This document shows, piece by piece, positions 8,523 through 17,946 of a stretch of 64,000 nt of DNA. How positions within the stretch are numbered: position 1 is the first letter of the stretch; the number at the start of each line of letters is the position of its first letter. Below the pieces are notes generated by a model. It worked only from the letters and a program-made list of their open reading frames with translations. It ran no database searches and was not told where the DNA came from. The DNA lies in contig NZ_FOKB01000011.1 of NCBI RefSeq assembly GCF_900111895.1, positions 62,001 through 126,000 of the forward strand. The letters run 5' to 3'. The position numbers were made by a program, and so were the translations under genes. The DNA comes from Pseudomonas simiae. Lineage in GTDB: Bacteria; Pseudomonadota; Gammaproteobacteria; Pseudomonadales; Pseudomonadaceae.

Positions 8523-9665
8523 CTAAACGCCCGCGGCGCCCAATGCGCTGACGATGTTCGACAACGCGGCCGACTCACCGTTGATGCTCACCCTCAAGCC
8601 ATCAATCTCACGGCGCTCAGGGTAGTTTTTGCGCAGCAGGTCAAACGCCTTGCGCTGTTCTTCCACCGTTCCTACCAGGCTACGCCGGAAATCCGCATCA
8701 TCGCGACGCGGGTCGTACACGCTGCGGCACAGGGTCGCCAGCGCCCAGGCCGGGTCAGTGGACGCATTCAACTGCACCTCGGCCAACCACGGCTGCGGCA
8801 GCAAATCACTCAACTGGATGCCGGGTTCCTGACCCAGGTGCGTGCAGAACGCTTGATAAATCTGCGCGGTGCCGCGTTGCTTGCCGTCCAGGCTGTAGCC
8901 AGCGATGTGCGGCGTGGCCAACACGCAGAGGTCCGCCAGGTCCACGTCCACTTCAGGCTCGCCCTCCCACACATCCAGCACCGCTTGCAGGTCTTCACGC
9001 GCCAGCAACACCTCGCGCAGGGCGGCGTTGTCCACCACCGGGCCACGGCTGGCATTGATCAGCCAAGTGCCGGGCTTGAGCTGGTTGAGCCGCTGACGAT
9101 CGAACAAATGCCAAGTGGAACCGTTGCCGGATTTGGTCAGCGGGGTGTGCAGGCTGATCACATCGCATTGCTCGATGATCTGGTCCAGGCTGACGTAATC
9201 GCCGTCCTCGGCGATCTGCCGTGGCGGGTCGCAGACCAGCACGTTCCAACCCAGCCCTTTGAGCACCTTGATCAGCCGCCCGCCGACTTCACCGGCGCCA
9301 ACCACGCCATAGGTGCGGTGATTGAGGTCGGCGCCTTCGATTTCAGCCAGGGTCATCAGGCTGCCCAGCACATAGTCCACCACGCCACGGGCGTTGCAGC
9401 CGGGGGCGCTGGACCACTGGATGCCGGCCTGCTTGAAGTAATCGAGGTCCAAGTGGTCGGTGCCGATGGTGCAGGTGCCGACGAAGCGCACCTTCGTCCC
9501 CTCCAGCAGGGCGCGGTTGACGTTGGTCACCGAGCGCACCAGCAGCACGTCGGCCTGCTCGACCGTGGCGCGGTCGATGGAACGGCCGGGGACGCGGCGA
9601 ATCTCGCCAAATCCCTGGAAGAATGCATCGAGCAGCGGAATATTTTCGTCGGCAACAATCAGCAT
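8523..9665 (-). CDS. pdxB: Erythronate-4-phosphate dehydrogenase PdxB
   Basis: A 380-residue cytoplasmic enzyme for the second step of DXP-dependent pyridoxal phosphate synthesis, oxidising 4-phosphoerythronate. The Rossmann motif is GVVGAGEVGGRL. The catalytic neighbourhood of D-2-hydroxyacid dehydrogenases is visible as NASRGPVVDN, DVWEGEP and ATPHIAGYS (Arg, Glu, His). The start MLIVADENIPLLDAFF is the family-typical N-terminus. The longer upstream frame is dropped because AAAGGAG sits just before position 9665. The C-terminal extension beyond the catalytic domain fits the PdxB dimerisation domain. It is divergent from the MATE gene. Confidence 0.95.
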   Translation of the reverse strand: MLIVADENIPLLDAFFQGFGEIRRVPGRSIDRATVEQADVLLVRSVTNVNRALLEGTKVRFVGTCTIGTDHLDLDYFKQAGIQWSSAPGCNARGVVDYVLGSLMTLAEIEGADLNHRTYGVVGAGEVGGRLIKVLKGLGWNVLVCDPPRQIAEDGDYVSLDQIIEQCDVISLHTPLTKSGNGSTWHLFDRQRLNQLKPGTWLINASRGPVVDNAALREVLLAREDLQAVLDVWEGEPEVDVDLADLCVLATPHIAGYSLDGKQRGTAQIYQAFCTHLGQEPGIQLSDLLPQPWLAEVQLNASTDPAWALATLCRSVYDPRRDDADFRRSLVGTVEEQRKAFDLLRKNYPERREIDGLRVSINGESAALSNIVSALGAAGV

Positions 9666-9805
9666 GGCAGGCTCCTTTGGCGGACCCGCAGTGTACAGGG
9701 ATCGCAGCCCTCGCTTACAAATCGCTAACACAGGTTTTTTCCTGACCGATGCGTCAACGCGTAGAATCCGCCGTCCTTGCGCTTCCTTCTATTGGACACC
9801 TGTAC

Positions 9806-11200
9806 GTGAACACTGCTACCGCCACCCTCACCCGTCCCGCCCGCATCAGCCGGGAAGTGCGCGGCCTGTTGACGCTCGCCTTGCCGATCATGATCGGCCA
9901 ACTGGCGACGACCGCGATGAGCTTTGTCGATGCGGTGATGGCCGGGCGCGTCAGCCCTCAGGACCTGGCGGCCGTGGGCCTGGGCAACTCGATCTGGATC
10001 CCGGTGTACCTGCTGATGACCGGCACGCTACTGGCCACCACGCCCAAAGTCGCGCAGCGCTACGGGGCCGGCCAGTTCAGTGAGATCGGGCCGCTGGTGC
10101 GTCAATCCTTGTGGCTGGCAGTGGTGGTCGGCATCACTGCATCGCTGTTGCTGCTGTGCGCCGAACCGATCCTGCATGTGATGAACGTGGAGCCGGACCT
10201 GATCGAGCCCTCAATGGGCTACTTGCACGGCATCGCCGCTGGCATGCCGGCCATTGCGCTGTATTACGTGCTGCGCTGTTTCAGTGACGGCCTGGGCCGC
10301 ACGCGGCCGAGCATGGTGATGGGCCTGTGTGGCCTGGCATTGAATATCCCGCTGAACTACATCTTCATCTACGGCCACCTGGGTGTGCCGGCCATGGGCG
10401 GCGTCGGTTGCGGCTGGGCCACAGCCATTGCGATGTGGGTGATGATGCTCGGCCTGGCCGTCTGGACCCGCTGGGGCCCGGCTTACCAGAGCAGCGAACT
10501 GTTCAAGCGTTTCGACTGGCCGCAATGGGCGGTGATCAAGCGTGTATTGAGCATCGGCCTGCCCATCGGCATCGCGATCTTTGCCGAATCGAGCATCTTC
10601 GCGGTGATTGCCCTGCTGATTGGCAGCCTGGGCGCCACCGTGGTCTCAGGCCATCAGATCGCGCTGAACGTCAGCTCGCTGGTGTTCATGATCCCCTACT
10701 CCCTGAGCATGGCCGTCACCGTGCGGGTCGGCCAGGCCCTCGGGCGTGGCGAACCGCGTGAAGCGCGCTTCGCGGCTGGCGTCGGCATGGGCACGGCGCT
10801 GGCCTACGCCTGCCTGTCCTGCAGCCTGATGCTGCTGTTTCGCGAGCAGATCGCGGCGATCTACACACCAGACCCGGTCGTCATTCACTTGGCTTCGATG
10901 CTGATCGTGTTCTCGGCACTGTTCCAGTTCAGCGACTCGATCCAAGTCACGGCCGCCGGTGCACTGCGCGGCTACCAAGACACACGCGTGACCATGGTAC
11001 TGACCTTGTTCGCCTATTGGGGCGTAGGCCTGCCGGTGGGTTATGCCCTGGGGCTGACAAACTGGCTGGGCGAGCCAAGCGGCCCAAGCGGCTTATGGCA
11101 AGGGCTGATCGTGGGCCTGAGCTGTGCCGCAGGAATGTTGCTGGTGCGCCTGGCGCGCAGCGCACGCCGGCGCATTCGCGCCGATAAAGCACGGGGCTGA
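9806..11200 (+). CDS. MATE family efflux transporter, NorM type
   Basis: About 464 residues and about twelve hydrophobic helices in two similar halves, each starting with the MATE pattern (LTLALPIMIGQLATTAMSFVD early; IGLPIGIAIFAESSIF midway). NorM-type pumps export cationic drugs and dyes using Na+ or H+. The start is uncertain: a GTG at 9806 (VNTATATLTRP) gives a typical N-terminus but has a weak ribosome site, and an ATG at 9749 would add 19 residues. It is divergent from pdxB with a short gap. Confidence 0.9.
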   Translation: MNTATATLTRPARISREVRGLLTLALPIMIGQLATTAMSFVDAVMAGRVSPQDLAAVGLGNSIWIPVYLLMTGTLLATTPKVAQRYGAGQFSEIGPLVRQSLWLAVVVGITASLLLLCAEPILHVMNVEPDLIEPSMGYLHGIAAGMPAIALYYVLRCFSDGLGRTRPSMVMGLCGLALNIPLNYIFIYGHLGVPAMGGVGCGWATAIAMWVMMLGLAVWTRWGPAYQSSELFKRFDWPQWAVIKRVLSIGLPIGIAIFAESSIFAVIALLIGSLGATVVSGHQIALNVSSLVFMIPYSLSMAVTVRVGQALGRGEPREARFAAGVGMGTALAYACLSCSLMLLFREQIAAIYTPDPVVIHLASMLIVFSALFQFSDSIQVTAAGALRGYQDTRVTMVLTLFAYWGVGLPVGYALGLTNWLGEPSGPSGLWQGLIVGLSCAAGMLLVRLARSARRRIRADKARG

Positions 11201-11213
11201 ATCGATCGTGTGA

Positions 11214-11465
11214 TCAGTCGGCTTTTTTGCGGATCCAGTACAGGTATGTACCGGCCTGCTCCTGCTGATCCACCAGCTCGTGGTCAAGGAACACGCAGAA
11301 CTTGGGGATATCGCGGCGCGTGGACGGGTCGGTCGCGATCACCTTGAGCAAACCGCCTGGTGGCAGGTCGCGGATGTGCTGGTGCAGCATCATCACCGGC
11401 TCCGGGCAGTTGAGGCCGGTGGCGTCCAAGGTGCCGTCGACGGGCAGTTCTTCTGCATGACTCAT
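11214..11465 (-). CDS. tusA: Sulfur carrier protein TusA
   Basis: An 83-residue protein of the TusA/SirA family that carries a persulfide on Cys20, in the family motif DATGLNCPEPVM. It relays sulfur from the cysteine desulfurase IscS toward 2-thiouridine formation at tRNA wobble positions, and in some bacteria toward molybdenum cofactor maturation. The length fits the family. It is cytoplasmic and transcribed convergently with the MATE gene, with only 13 bases between their ends. No other Tus genes are nearby. Confidence 0.94.
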   Translation of the reverse strand: MSHAEELPVDGTLDATGLNCPEPVMMLHQHIRDLPPGGLLKVIATDPSTRRDIPKFCVFLDHELVDQQEQAGTYLYWIRKKAD

Positions 11466-11494
11466 ACTTCACTCCTGAAACTAACCCGATCTCC

Positions 11495-11573
11495 TGTGGG
11501 AGCGCGAAGACGCGGGCACATTCACCATAAATTTCGACAGTTATACCGCTTTCGCGAGCAAGCTCGCTCCCCC
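11495..11573. repeat. Degenerate REP pair (REPIN-like)
   Basis: The left arm TGTGGGAGCGCGAAG is worn; the right arm CGCTTTCGCGAGCAAGCTCGCTCCC is well kept and inverted relative to it. Lies between tusA and rlmM. Confidence 0.7.
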
Positions 11574-11599
11574 ATGGGCCCTGTGATCACCTCAAGGGC

Positions 11600-12676
11600 T
11601 CAGCGGGCCTTGGTTTTCTTCACATCCACCAACCGACGCAAATGGCAGGTCACTTCCTCACGGTCGTGGTACAGCTGCTTGCAGCCGATCTCCACGCGGA
11701 TGCCGCGTGCCTTGAAGCCGTCTTCGATACGCTCCAGCAGGCGCTTCACCTCGGCGTAGCGCTGTTTCATCGGCAGCTTCAGGTTCACCACCGCCTCGCG
11801 GCAATACCCCTCGCCGATCCAGGTTTCGAGCAACGCCGCGTTACGCGCCGGCTTTTCGACGATATCGCAGACCATCCAGTCCACCGGCTGCTTGGGGACG
11901 AAGGTAAAACCGTCGGCCATCAAATGCTGCACCAGACCAGTGTCCATCAGGCTTTCAGCCATCGGCCCGTTGTCGATGGCCGTCACCAGCATGCCGCGGT
12001 TGACCAGTTGCCAGGTCCAGCCGCCGGGCGCTGCGCCGAGGTCGACACCGGTCATGTCGCCGTGCAGACGCTCGTCCCACTGGTCGCGGGGGATGAAGTG
12101 GTGCCAGGCCTCTTCCAGCTTGAGGGTGGAACGGCTCGGCGCTTCACGGGGGAACTTGAGGCGCGGGATGCCCATCGGCCACATCGCCGAGTTGTTCGAT
12201 TCGGCTAGGCCCATGAACACTTCGCGGCCGCTCTTGAAGGTCAGCAGCAGGCGCGGTTTGCTCGGGTCGTCCACCAGTTTGCCGGCGTTCAACAGGGCTT
12301 TGCGCAGGTGCACTTCGAATTTTTTGCAGAAGTTCGACAGTTCCTTGCCGTCGTTGGTGTCGACCATCTCCAGCCACAGGCTGCCACACACCGGGAATTC
12401 GCGCAGGTGGGCGAGGATCACGCTGATCCGGTCGGTTTCCGGCAGGTCGATGAACACTCCGCGCGCCCACTGCCGTGGAAAGATCAGCTCGGCAAAACGC
12501 TGGCCGTGCATCAGGCGCTGGGCGCCGTCTTCTTCGGTGCAGACAAATTCGGCGCAGGCGCTGCCGGTCTTGGCCTTGGCGTAGCCGGAAACGTTCAGGC
12601 GCGCGGCGTGCTCCGCGATCTCGGAACAGACTTCGCCTTCAAAACCCGGGCGGCAGTGCATAAAAAGGGTGTTCAT
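11600..12676 (-). CDS. rlmM: 23S rRNA (cytidine-2498-2'-O)-methyltransferase RlmM
   Basis: A 358-residue cytoplasmic enzyme that methylates the ribose of C2498 in 23S rRNA (E. coli numbering). The N-terminal part is a THUMP-like RNA-binding region. The Rossmann domain has the SAM loop GVDLGAAPGGWTWQLV, and later VDWMVCDIVEKPAR. The start MNTLFMHCRPGFEGE is typical of RlmM; AGGAGA precedes position 12676, so the longer upstream frame is not used. It is separated from the divergent acnA by about 190 bases. Confidence 0.94.
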   Translation of the reverse strand: MNTLFMHCRPGFEGEVCSEIAEHAARLNVSGYAKAKTGSACAEFVCTEEDGAQRLMHGQRFAELIFPRQWARGVFIDLPETDRISVILAHLREFPVCGSLWLEMVDTNDGKELSNFCKKFEVHLRKALLNAGKLVDDPSKPRLLLTFKSGREVFMGLAESNNSAMWPMGIPRLKFPREAPSRSTLKLEEAWHHFIPRDQWDERLHGDMTGVDLGAAPGGWTWQLVNRGMLVTAIDNGPMAESLMDTGLVQHLMADGFTFVPKQPVDWMVCDIVEKPARNAALLETWIGEGYCREAVVNLKLPMKQRYAEVKRLLERIEDGFKARGIRVEIGCKQLYHDREEVTCHLRRLVDVKKTKAR

Positions 12677-12779
12677 TGAATCTCCTGGCAACTGGGCTTG
12701 CTGTAGCGCAAGTCCTGTCATGAAAACGCGCGCATGATAGCCGAGTTCGGAACCTTGGACTTAACGATAGAGTCCAGTT

Positions 12780-12793
12780 ATTAGCCTGCTAAT
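12780..12793. promoter_or_regulatory. Perfect palindrome in the rlmM-acnA gap
   Basis: ATTAGC-CT-GCTAAT is a perfect 6-base-arm dyad, about 80 bases upstream of the acnA start codon and near a looser GGACT/AGTCC repeat. The position fits an operator, but I cannot name the regulator. Confidence 0.35.
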
Positions 12794-12832
12794 GAAAACA
12801 GGGCTAAGTTGATAGCTCTGTTCGTCCCGTCA

Positions 12833-12852
12833 GGTCCGTAGCCGTGCGGACC
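12833..12852 (+). promoter_or_regulatory. Leader hairpin just before the acnA ribosome site
   Basis: GGTCCG pairs with CGGACC around an 8-base loop. The stem ends two bases before AAGGAG, the acnA Shine-Dalgarno at 12855-12860. It could modulate translation start. Confidence 0.4.
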
Positions 12853-12867
12853 ATAAGGAGTCGTGTC

Positions 12868-15609
12868 ATGTCATCGCTTGATAGCCTGAGAACCCTTAAG
12901 ACCCTTGAAATAGACAGTAAAACCTACCACTACTTCAGCCTGCCCGAAGCCGCCAAGAGCCTGGGTGACCTGGACAAGCTGCCGATGTCACTCAAGGTGC
13001 TGCTGGAAAACCTGCTGCGCTGGGAAGACAACAAGACTGTCACCGGCGCCGACCTCAAGGCCATTGCCGCCTGGCTCAAGGAACGCCAGTCCGACCGTGA
13101 GATCCAGTACCGCCCCGCCCGCGTATTGATGCAAGACTTTACCGGCGTACCCGCCGTGGTCGACCTGGCCGCCATGCGCGCCGCCGTGGCCAAGGCCGGG
13201 GGCGACCCGCAGCGCATCAACCCGCTGTCCCCCGTAGACCTGGTGATTGACCACTCGGTGATGGTCGACAAGTTTGGCACCACCGGCGCTTTCGAGCAGA
13301 ACGTCGACATCGAAATGCAGCGCAACGGCGAACGCTACGCCTTCCTGCGCTGGGGCCAGAGCGCCTTTGACAACTTCAGCGTGGTGCCACCGGGCACGGG
13401 CATTTGCCACCAGGTCAACCTCGAATACCTCGGCCGCACGGTCTGGACCAAAGACGAGGACGGCCGCACCTACGCCTTCCCAGACACCCTGGTCGGCACC
13501 GATTCCCACACCACCATGATCAACGGCCTCGGCGTACTCGGCTGGGGCGTGGGCGGGATCGAGGCAGAAGCGGCGATGCTTGGCCAACCGGTGTCGATGC
13601 TGATCCCGGAAGTGATCGGCTTCAAGCTCACGGGCAAATTGAAGGAAGGCATCACCGCCACTGACTTGGTGCTGACCGTGACCCAGATGCTGCGCAAAAA
13701 AGGCGTCGTGGGTAAATTCGTCGAATTCTATGGCGACGGCCTGGCCGACCTGCCCTTGGCCGACCGCGCCACCATCGCCAACATGGCCCCGGAATATGGC
13801 GCCACCTGCGGCTTTTTCCCGGTGGACGAGGTGACGCTGGACTACTTGCGCCTTTCCGGCCGTCCAACCGAAACCGTCAAGCTGGTCGAGGCTTACACCA
13901 AGGCCCAAGGCCTGTGGCGCAACGCCGGCCAGGAGCCGGTGTTCACCGACAGCCTGGCCCTGGACATGGGCAGCGTCGAAGCCAGCCTGGCCGGACCAAA
14001 ACGCCCACAGGACCGTGTCGCCCTGCCGAATGTCGGGCAGGCCTTCAGCGACTTCCTCGACCTGCAATTCAAACCCACCAACAAGGAAGAGGGCCGCCTG
14101 GAAAGCGAAGGCGGCGGCGGGGTTGCCGTGGGCAATGCCGACCTGGTGGGCGAAACCGACTATGAATACGACGGCCAGACCTATCGCCTGAAAAACGGCG
14201 CGGTGGTGATCGCTGCAATCACCTCCTGCACCAACACCTCCAACCCCAGCGTGATGATGGCGGCCGGGCTGCTGGCGAAAAAGGCCGTGGAAAAGGGCCT
14301 GACGCGCAAACCTTGGGTTAAAACCTCCCTGGCCCCAGGCTCCAAAGTGGTCACCGACTACTACAAGGCAGCGGGCCTTACCCAGTACCTGGACAAGCTG
14401 GGCTTCGACCTGGTGGGTTACGGCTGCACCACCTGCATCGGTAACTCGGGTCCGCTGCCCGAGCCGATCGAGAAAGCCATCCAGAAGGCCGATCTTGCCG
14501 TGGCTTCGGTGCTGTCGGGTAACCGCAACTTTGAAGGCCGCGTGCACCCGCTGGTGAAAACCAACTGGCTGGCGTCGCCGCCGCTGGTGGTGGCCTACGC
14601 CTTGGCGGGCACCGTGCGCATCGATATCAGCAGCGAACCGTTGGGCAACGATCAGCACGGTCATCCGGTGTACCTCAAGGACATCTGGCCCACCAGCCAG
14701 GAAATCGCCGACGCCGTTGCTCAAGTCACGACAGGCATGTTCCACAAGGAATACGCTGAAGTGTTTGCCGGTGACGAGCAGTGGCAAGCGATTGAAGTGC
14801 CACAAGCTGCGACCTACGTGTGGCAGAAAGACTCCACCTACATCCAGCACCCGCCGTTCTTCGACGACATTGCCGGGCCTCTGCCGGTGATCAAGGACGT
14901 CAAGGGCGCGAATGTGCTGGCGTTGCTGGGAGACTCGGTCACCACCGACCACATCTCCCCGGCCGGCAACATCAAGACCGACAGCCCCGCCGGCCGCTAC
15001 CTGCGCGAACAAGGCGTGGAACCGCGCGACTTCAACTCCTACGGTTCACGCCGCGGCAACCATGAAGTGATGATGCGCGGCACTTTTGCCAACATCCGTA
15101 TCCGCAATGAGATGGTCGGCGGTGAGGAAGGCGGCAATACGCTGTACATCCCCACCGGCGAGAAAATGCCAATCTACGACGCCTCGATGAAATACCAGGC
15201 CTCAGGCACGCCGCTGGTGGTGGTGGCCGGCCAGGAATATGGCACCGGCTCAAGCCGTGACTGGGCGGCCAAGGGTACCAACCTGCTGGGCGTCAAGGCG
15301 GTGATCGCCGAGAGTTTCGAGCGGATTCACCGCTCCAACCTGGTGGGCATGGGTGTGCTGCCGTTGCAGTTCAAGCTGGATCAGAACCGCAAGTCGCTCA
15401 AGCTGACGGGTAAGGAGAAGATCGACATTCTTGGGCTGACCGACGTGGAGATCGTGCCACGGATGAACCTGACGCTGGTGATTACGCGGGAGGATGGCGG
15501 TACCGAGAAGGTCGAAGTGCTGTGCCGGATCGATACGCTCAATGAAGTGGAGTACTTCAAGTCGGGGGGCATCCTGCACTACGTGCTGCGCCAACTGATC
15601 GCGTCCTAA
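12868..15609 (+). CDS. acnA: Aconitate hydratase A
   Basis: A 913-residue TCA and glyoxylate cycle enzyme isomerising citrate and isocitrate. The three cysteine ligands of the 4Fe-4S cluster are in AAITSCTNTSNPSVM and YGCTTCIGNSGPLPE. The C-terminal swivel domain has YGTGSSRDWAAKGT, with the active-site Ser/Arg. The start MSSLDSLRTLKTLE at 12868 follows AAGGAG; an upstream in-frame start at 12844 is not supported. In P. aeruginosa aconitases are repressed under iron starvation by the PrrF RNAs. Here the leader has a hairpin and an upstream palindrome. A very long open frame on the opposite strand is a GC-codon artefact. Confidence 0.96.
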   Translation: MSSLDSLRTLKTLEIDSKTYHYFSLPEAAKSLGDLDKLPMSLKVLLENLLRWEDNKTVTGADLKAIAAWLKERQSDREIQYRPARVLMQDFTGVPAVVDLAAMRAAVAKAGGDPQRINPLSPVDLVIDHSVMVDKFGTTGAFEQNVDIEMQRNGERYAFLRWGQSAFDNFSVVPPGTGICHQVNLEYLGRTVWTKDEDGRTYAFPDTLVGTDSHTTMINGLGVLGWGVGGIEAEAAMLGQPVSMLIPEVIGFKLTGKLKEGITATDLVLTVTQMLRKKGVVGKFVEFYGDGLADLPLADRATIANMAPEYGATCGFFPVDEVTLDYLRLSGRPTETVKLVEAYTKAQGLWRNAGQEPVFTDSLALDMGSVEASLAGPKRPQDRVALPNVGQAFSDFLDLQFKPTNKEEGRLESEGGGGVAVGNADLVGETDYEYDGQTYRLKNGAVVIAAITSCTNTSNPSVMMAAGLLAKKAVEKGLTRKPWVKTSLAPGSKVVTDYYKAAGLTQYLDKLGFDLVGYGCTTCIGNSGPLPEPIEKAIQKADLAVASVLSGNRNFEGRVHPLVKTNWLASPPLVVAYALAGTVRIDISSEPLGNDQHGHPVYLKDIWPTSQEIADAVAQVTTGMFHKEYAEVFAGDEQWQAIEVPQAATYVWQKDSTYIQHPPFFDDIAGPLPVIKDVKGANVLALLGDSVTTDHISPAGNIKTDSPAGRYLREQGVEPRDFNSYGSRRGNHEVMMRGTFANIRIRNEMVGGEEGGNTLYIPTGEKMPIYDASMKYQASGTPLVVVAGQEYGTGSSRDWAAKGTNLLGVKAVIAESFERIHRSNLVGMGVLPLQFKLDQNRKSLKLTGKEKIDILGLTDVEIVPRMNLTLVITREDGGTEKVEVLCRIDTLNEVEYFKSGGILHYVLRQLIAS

Positions 15610-15638
15610 GAGGCTCTCTAAAACAATGGAGATCTAAT

Positions 15639-15726
15639 GTGGGAGCTGGCTTGCCTGCGATGGCGGCGGGTCAGCCAGCCTATCTGCAACTGACACACCG
15701 CTATCGCAGGCAAGCCAGCTCCCACA
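15639..15726. repeat. REPIN (two inverted REP arms)
   Basis: TGTGGGAGCTGGCTTGCCTG and its inverted copy CAGGCAAGCCAGCTCCCACA enclose about 48 bases. Arms are essentially perfect. Lies downstream of acnA. Confidence 0.9.
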
Positions 15727-15748
15727 GTTTTGGTCGCATTTCAGGCAT

Positions 15749-15786
15749 AAAAAAAGCGCTGCATCGCGAGATACAGCGCTTTTTTA
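15749..15786. terminator. Bidirectional terminator between acnA and lpxO
   Basis: AAAAAGCGCTG pairs with CAGCGCTTTTT around a 12-base loop, with A and T tracts on both sides. Confidence 0.9.
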
Positions 15787-15797
15787 CGCAGTGCCTG

Positions 15798-16736
15798 TCA
15801 GCCGAACAGCCACTTCCACAGCAGCACCAGCACCACTACGGCCAGCACTGGCCGCGCAATGCGGTAAGCCTTCGGATGCTTGCGCTTCCACTGCTTGACC
15901 ACACCGCTGAACTTGTCGCTGAACGTCTTGCTCCAGGCATACGCCTGGTTGATCCCGCCCACACGCTCGTCATCCAGGTTCTGCGGCGCAGTCGCGCGCC
16001 CCAACTGCTTGCTGACCCAACGGTTGATACGGGTCATCACGCGGTTGCTCAGCGGACGCTCGATGTCACAGAACAGAATCACACGGGTCTGCTCAGTCTC
16101 GTTCTTGACCCAGTGCACGTAGGTTTCGTCGAACATCACGTCGTCACCGTCGCGCCAGGCGTACTCCTCGCCATCGACAAAGATACGACAGGCGTCGGAG
16201 TTCGGCGTGGACAGGCCCAAGTGATAACGCAGGGAACCGGCAAACGGGTCGCGGTGCGGGTTGAGGTGGCTGCCGCCCGGCAACAGCGCGAACATCGCGC
16301 CTTTCACGTTAGGAATGCTGCTCACCAACGCCACGGTTTTCGGACACAGCGCCTGCGCCGATGGCAGGGGTTTGTCGTACCACTTGAGGTAGAAACGCTT
16401 CCAGCCCTTCTTGAAGAACGAGCCGAAACCGGCGTCGTTGTTCTTTTCGGCCGCACGGATGTAACCCTCGTCGAACAGGTGCATGGCCTCTTCGCGGATC
16501 ACTTCCCAGTTGTCCTTGAGCACATCCAGTTCCGGGAATTTGCTGCGGTCCAGGTACGGCTTGGACGGCACCGCCGAAAACAGGTACATCAGGGCGTTAT
16601 AGGGGGCGAACAGCGCCGAATGGTTAACGAACTGGCGCAACATCGGCAAACGCGCCTTGCCGCGCAGGTGCACATACAACGTGCTGCCGATAAACAACGC
16701 CAGCACCGACAGCTTGGCGGCCAAAGAAAAGGTCAT
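15798..16736 (-). CDS. lpxO: LpxO-type lipid A hydroxylase (aspartyl/asparaginyl beta-hydroxylase fold)
   Basis: A 312-residue Fe(II)/2-oxoglutarate-dependent dioxygenase. A hydrophobic N-terminal helix (about 4-21) and a C-terminal one (about residues 294-311) fit membrane association. The double-stranded beta-helix core has NPHRDPF with His161 and Asp163, and His208 in YVHWVKN as the third iron ligand; Arg218 would bind 2-oxoglutarate. LpxO adds a 2-hydroxyl to the secondary acyl chain of lipid A, affecting membrane stability and resistance to cationic peptides. The start follows AGGAG. The length and N-terminal anchor favour LpxO over the cytosolic AspH relatives. Confidence 0.85.
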   Translation of the reverse strand: MTFSLAAKLSVLALFIGSTLYVHLRGKARLPMLRQFVNHSALFAPYNALMYLFSAVPSKPYLDRSKFPELDVLKDNWEVIREEAMHLFDEGYIRAAEKNNDAGFGSFFKKGWKRFYLKWYDKPLPSAQALCPKTVALVSSIPNVKGAMFALLPGGSHLNPHRDPFAGSLRYHLGLSTPNSDACRIFVDGEEYAWRDGDDVMFDETYVHWVKNETEQTRVILFCDIERPLSNRVMTRINRWVSKQLGRATAPQNLDDERVGGINQAYAWSKTFSDKFSGVVKQWKRKHPKAYRIARPVLAVVVLVLLWKWLFG

Positions 16737-16845
16737 GCAGCAACTCCTGGAAATAAGCGCCTGGCCAACAGCAGACGTAGCAGCCGGCCATGATAAACAG
16801 TTGGGCCATTATGCAGAAGGCCCGGGTGTTCGGCGCTGACTCAAA

Positions 16846-17820
16846 TCAAGCCTGGTTTTCTTGCTCGGTAAACAAATCGCTGAACAGCATGCTCGACAGG
16901 TAGCGCTCACCGGAGTCGGGCAGAATCACTACGATGGTCTTGCCCTGCATCTCCGGTTTCTCGGCCAGGCGCACTGCCACAGCCATCGCGGCGCCACAGG
17001 AGATACCGCACAGAATCCCTTCTTCCTGCATCAGGCGCAGAGCCATGGCCTTGGATTCGTCGTCGGTCACCAGCTCCACGCGGTCGACCATCGATAGATC
17101 GAGGTTCTTCGGTACGAAACCGGCGCCAATACCCTGGATCTTGTGCGGGCTGGGCTTGATCTCTTCACCGGCCAGCGCCTGGGTGATCACTGGCGATGCG
17201 ATCGGCTCGACGGCCACCGACAGGATCGGCTTGCCCGCGATGTTCTTGATATAGCGTGAAACACCGGTGATGGTGCCGCCAGTGCCCACGCCCGCGACCA
17301 GCACATCCACGGCGCCGTCGGTGTCGTTCCAGATTTCCGGACCAGTGGTTTTCTCATGGATGGCCGGGTTGGCCGGGTTTTCGAACTGAGCCGGCATGAA
17401 GTAAGTGGCCGGGTCGCTGGCGACGATTTCGCCGGCTTTTTCGATCGCGCCCTTCATGCCCTTGGCCGGCTCGGTCAGCACCAATTCGGCGCCGAGGGCC
17501 TTGAGCACCTTGCGCCGCTCGATGCTCATGGAGGCCGGCATGGTCAGCAGCAACTTATAGCCACGGGCCGCAGCGACAAACGCCAGGCCAATACCGGTGT
17601 TGCCGGAGGTGGGTTCGACAATGGTCATGCCCGGTTTGAGTTTGCCGGTGCTTTCAGCGTCCCAGATCATGTTTGCGCCAATGCGGCATTTCACCGAGTA
17701 GCCTGGGTTACGCCCTTCGATCTTGGCCAGGATGGTCACGCCACGCGGTGCGATCCGGTTGATCTGAACCAGGGGCGTGTTACCGATGGAGTGCGCGTTG
17801 TCTGCAAAGATGCGGCTCAT
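16846..17820 (-). CDS. cysK: Cysteine synthase A
   Basis: A 324-residue PLP enzyme (fold type II) that forms cysteine from O-acetylserine and sulfide. Lys44 in PGYSVKCR is the Schiff-base lysine, with the substrate loop PTSGNTGIGLAF and phosphate loop GVGTGGTITG. It is cytoplasmic and may bind serine acetyltransferase CysE through its active site. CysK rather than CysM is favoured by length and by the EGRNPGYSVK context. It is divergent from the DUF748-like gene. Regulation by CysB would be expected but I cannot see a clear site. Confidence 0.95.
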   Translation of the reverse strand: MSRIFADNAHSIGNTPLVQINRIAPRGVTILAKIEGRNPGYSVKCRIGANMIWDAESTGKLKPGMTIVEPTSGNTGIGLAFVAAARGYKLLLTMPASMSIERRKVLKALGAELVLTEPAKGMKGAIEKAGEIVASDPATYFMPAQFENPANPAIHEKTTGPEIWNDTDGAVDVLVAGVGTGGTITGVSRYIKNIAGKPILSVAVEPIASPVITQALAGEEIKPSPHKIQGIGAGFVPKNLDLSMVDRVELVTDDESKAMALRLMQEEGILCGISCGAAMAVAVRLAEKPEMQGKTIVVILPDSGERYLSSMLFSDLFTEQENQA

Positions 17821-17946
17821 GACGGGTCCTATTGGGCAGTCTTCAGGAAGGCAACAAGGGTATGCCTCGTGCCGCGAAGCGTCCAGTCGGAGGAACGTTG
17901 CGCCCCTCGCAACAGTCCACCTCCTATACGGACAGAGGACCTCCCC

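Noticed and set aside
12988..15012. Long open frame antisense to acnA (about 670 codons)
   Set aside because: The plus-strand aconitase frame has all family motifs; the antisense frame has none and arises from GC-rich third positions.
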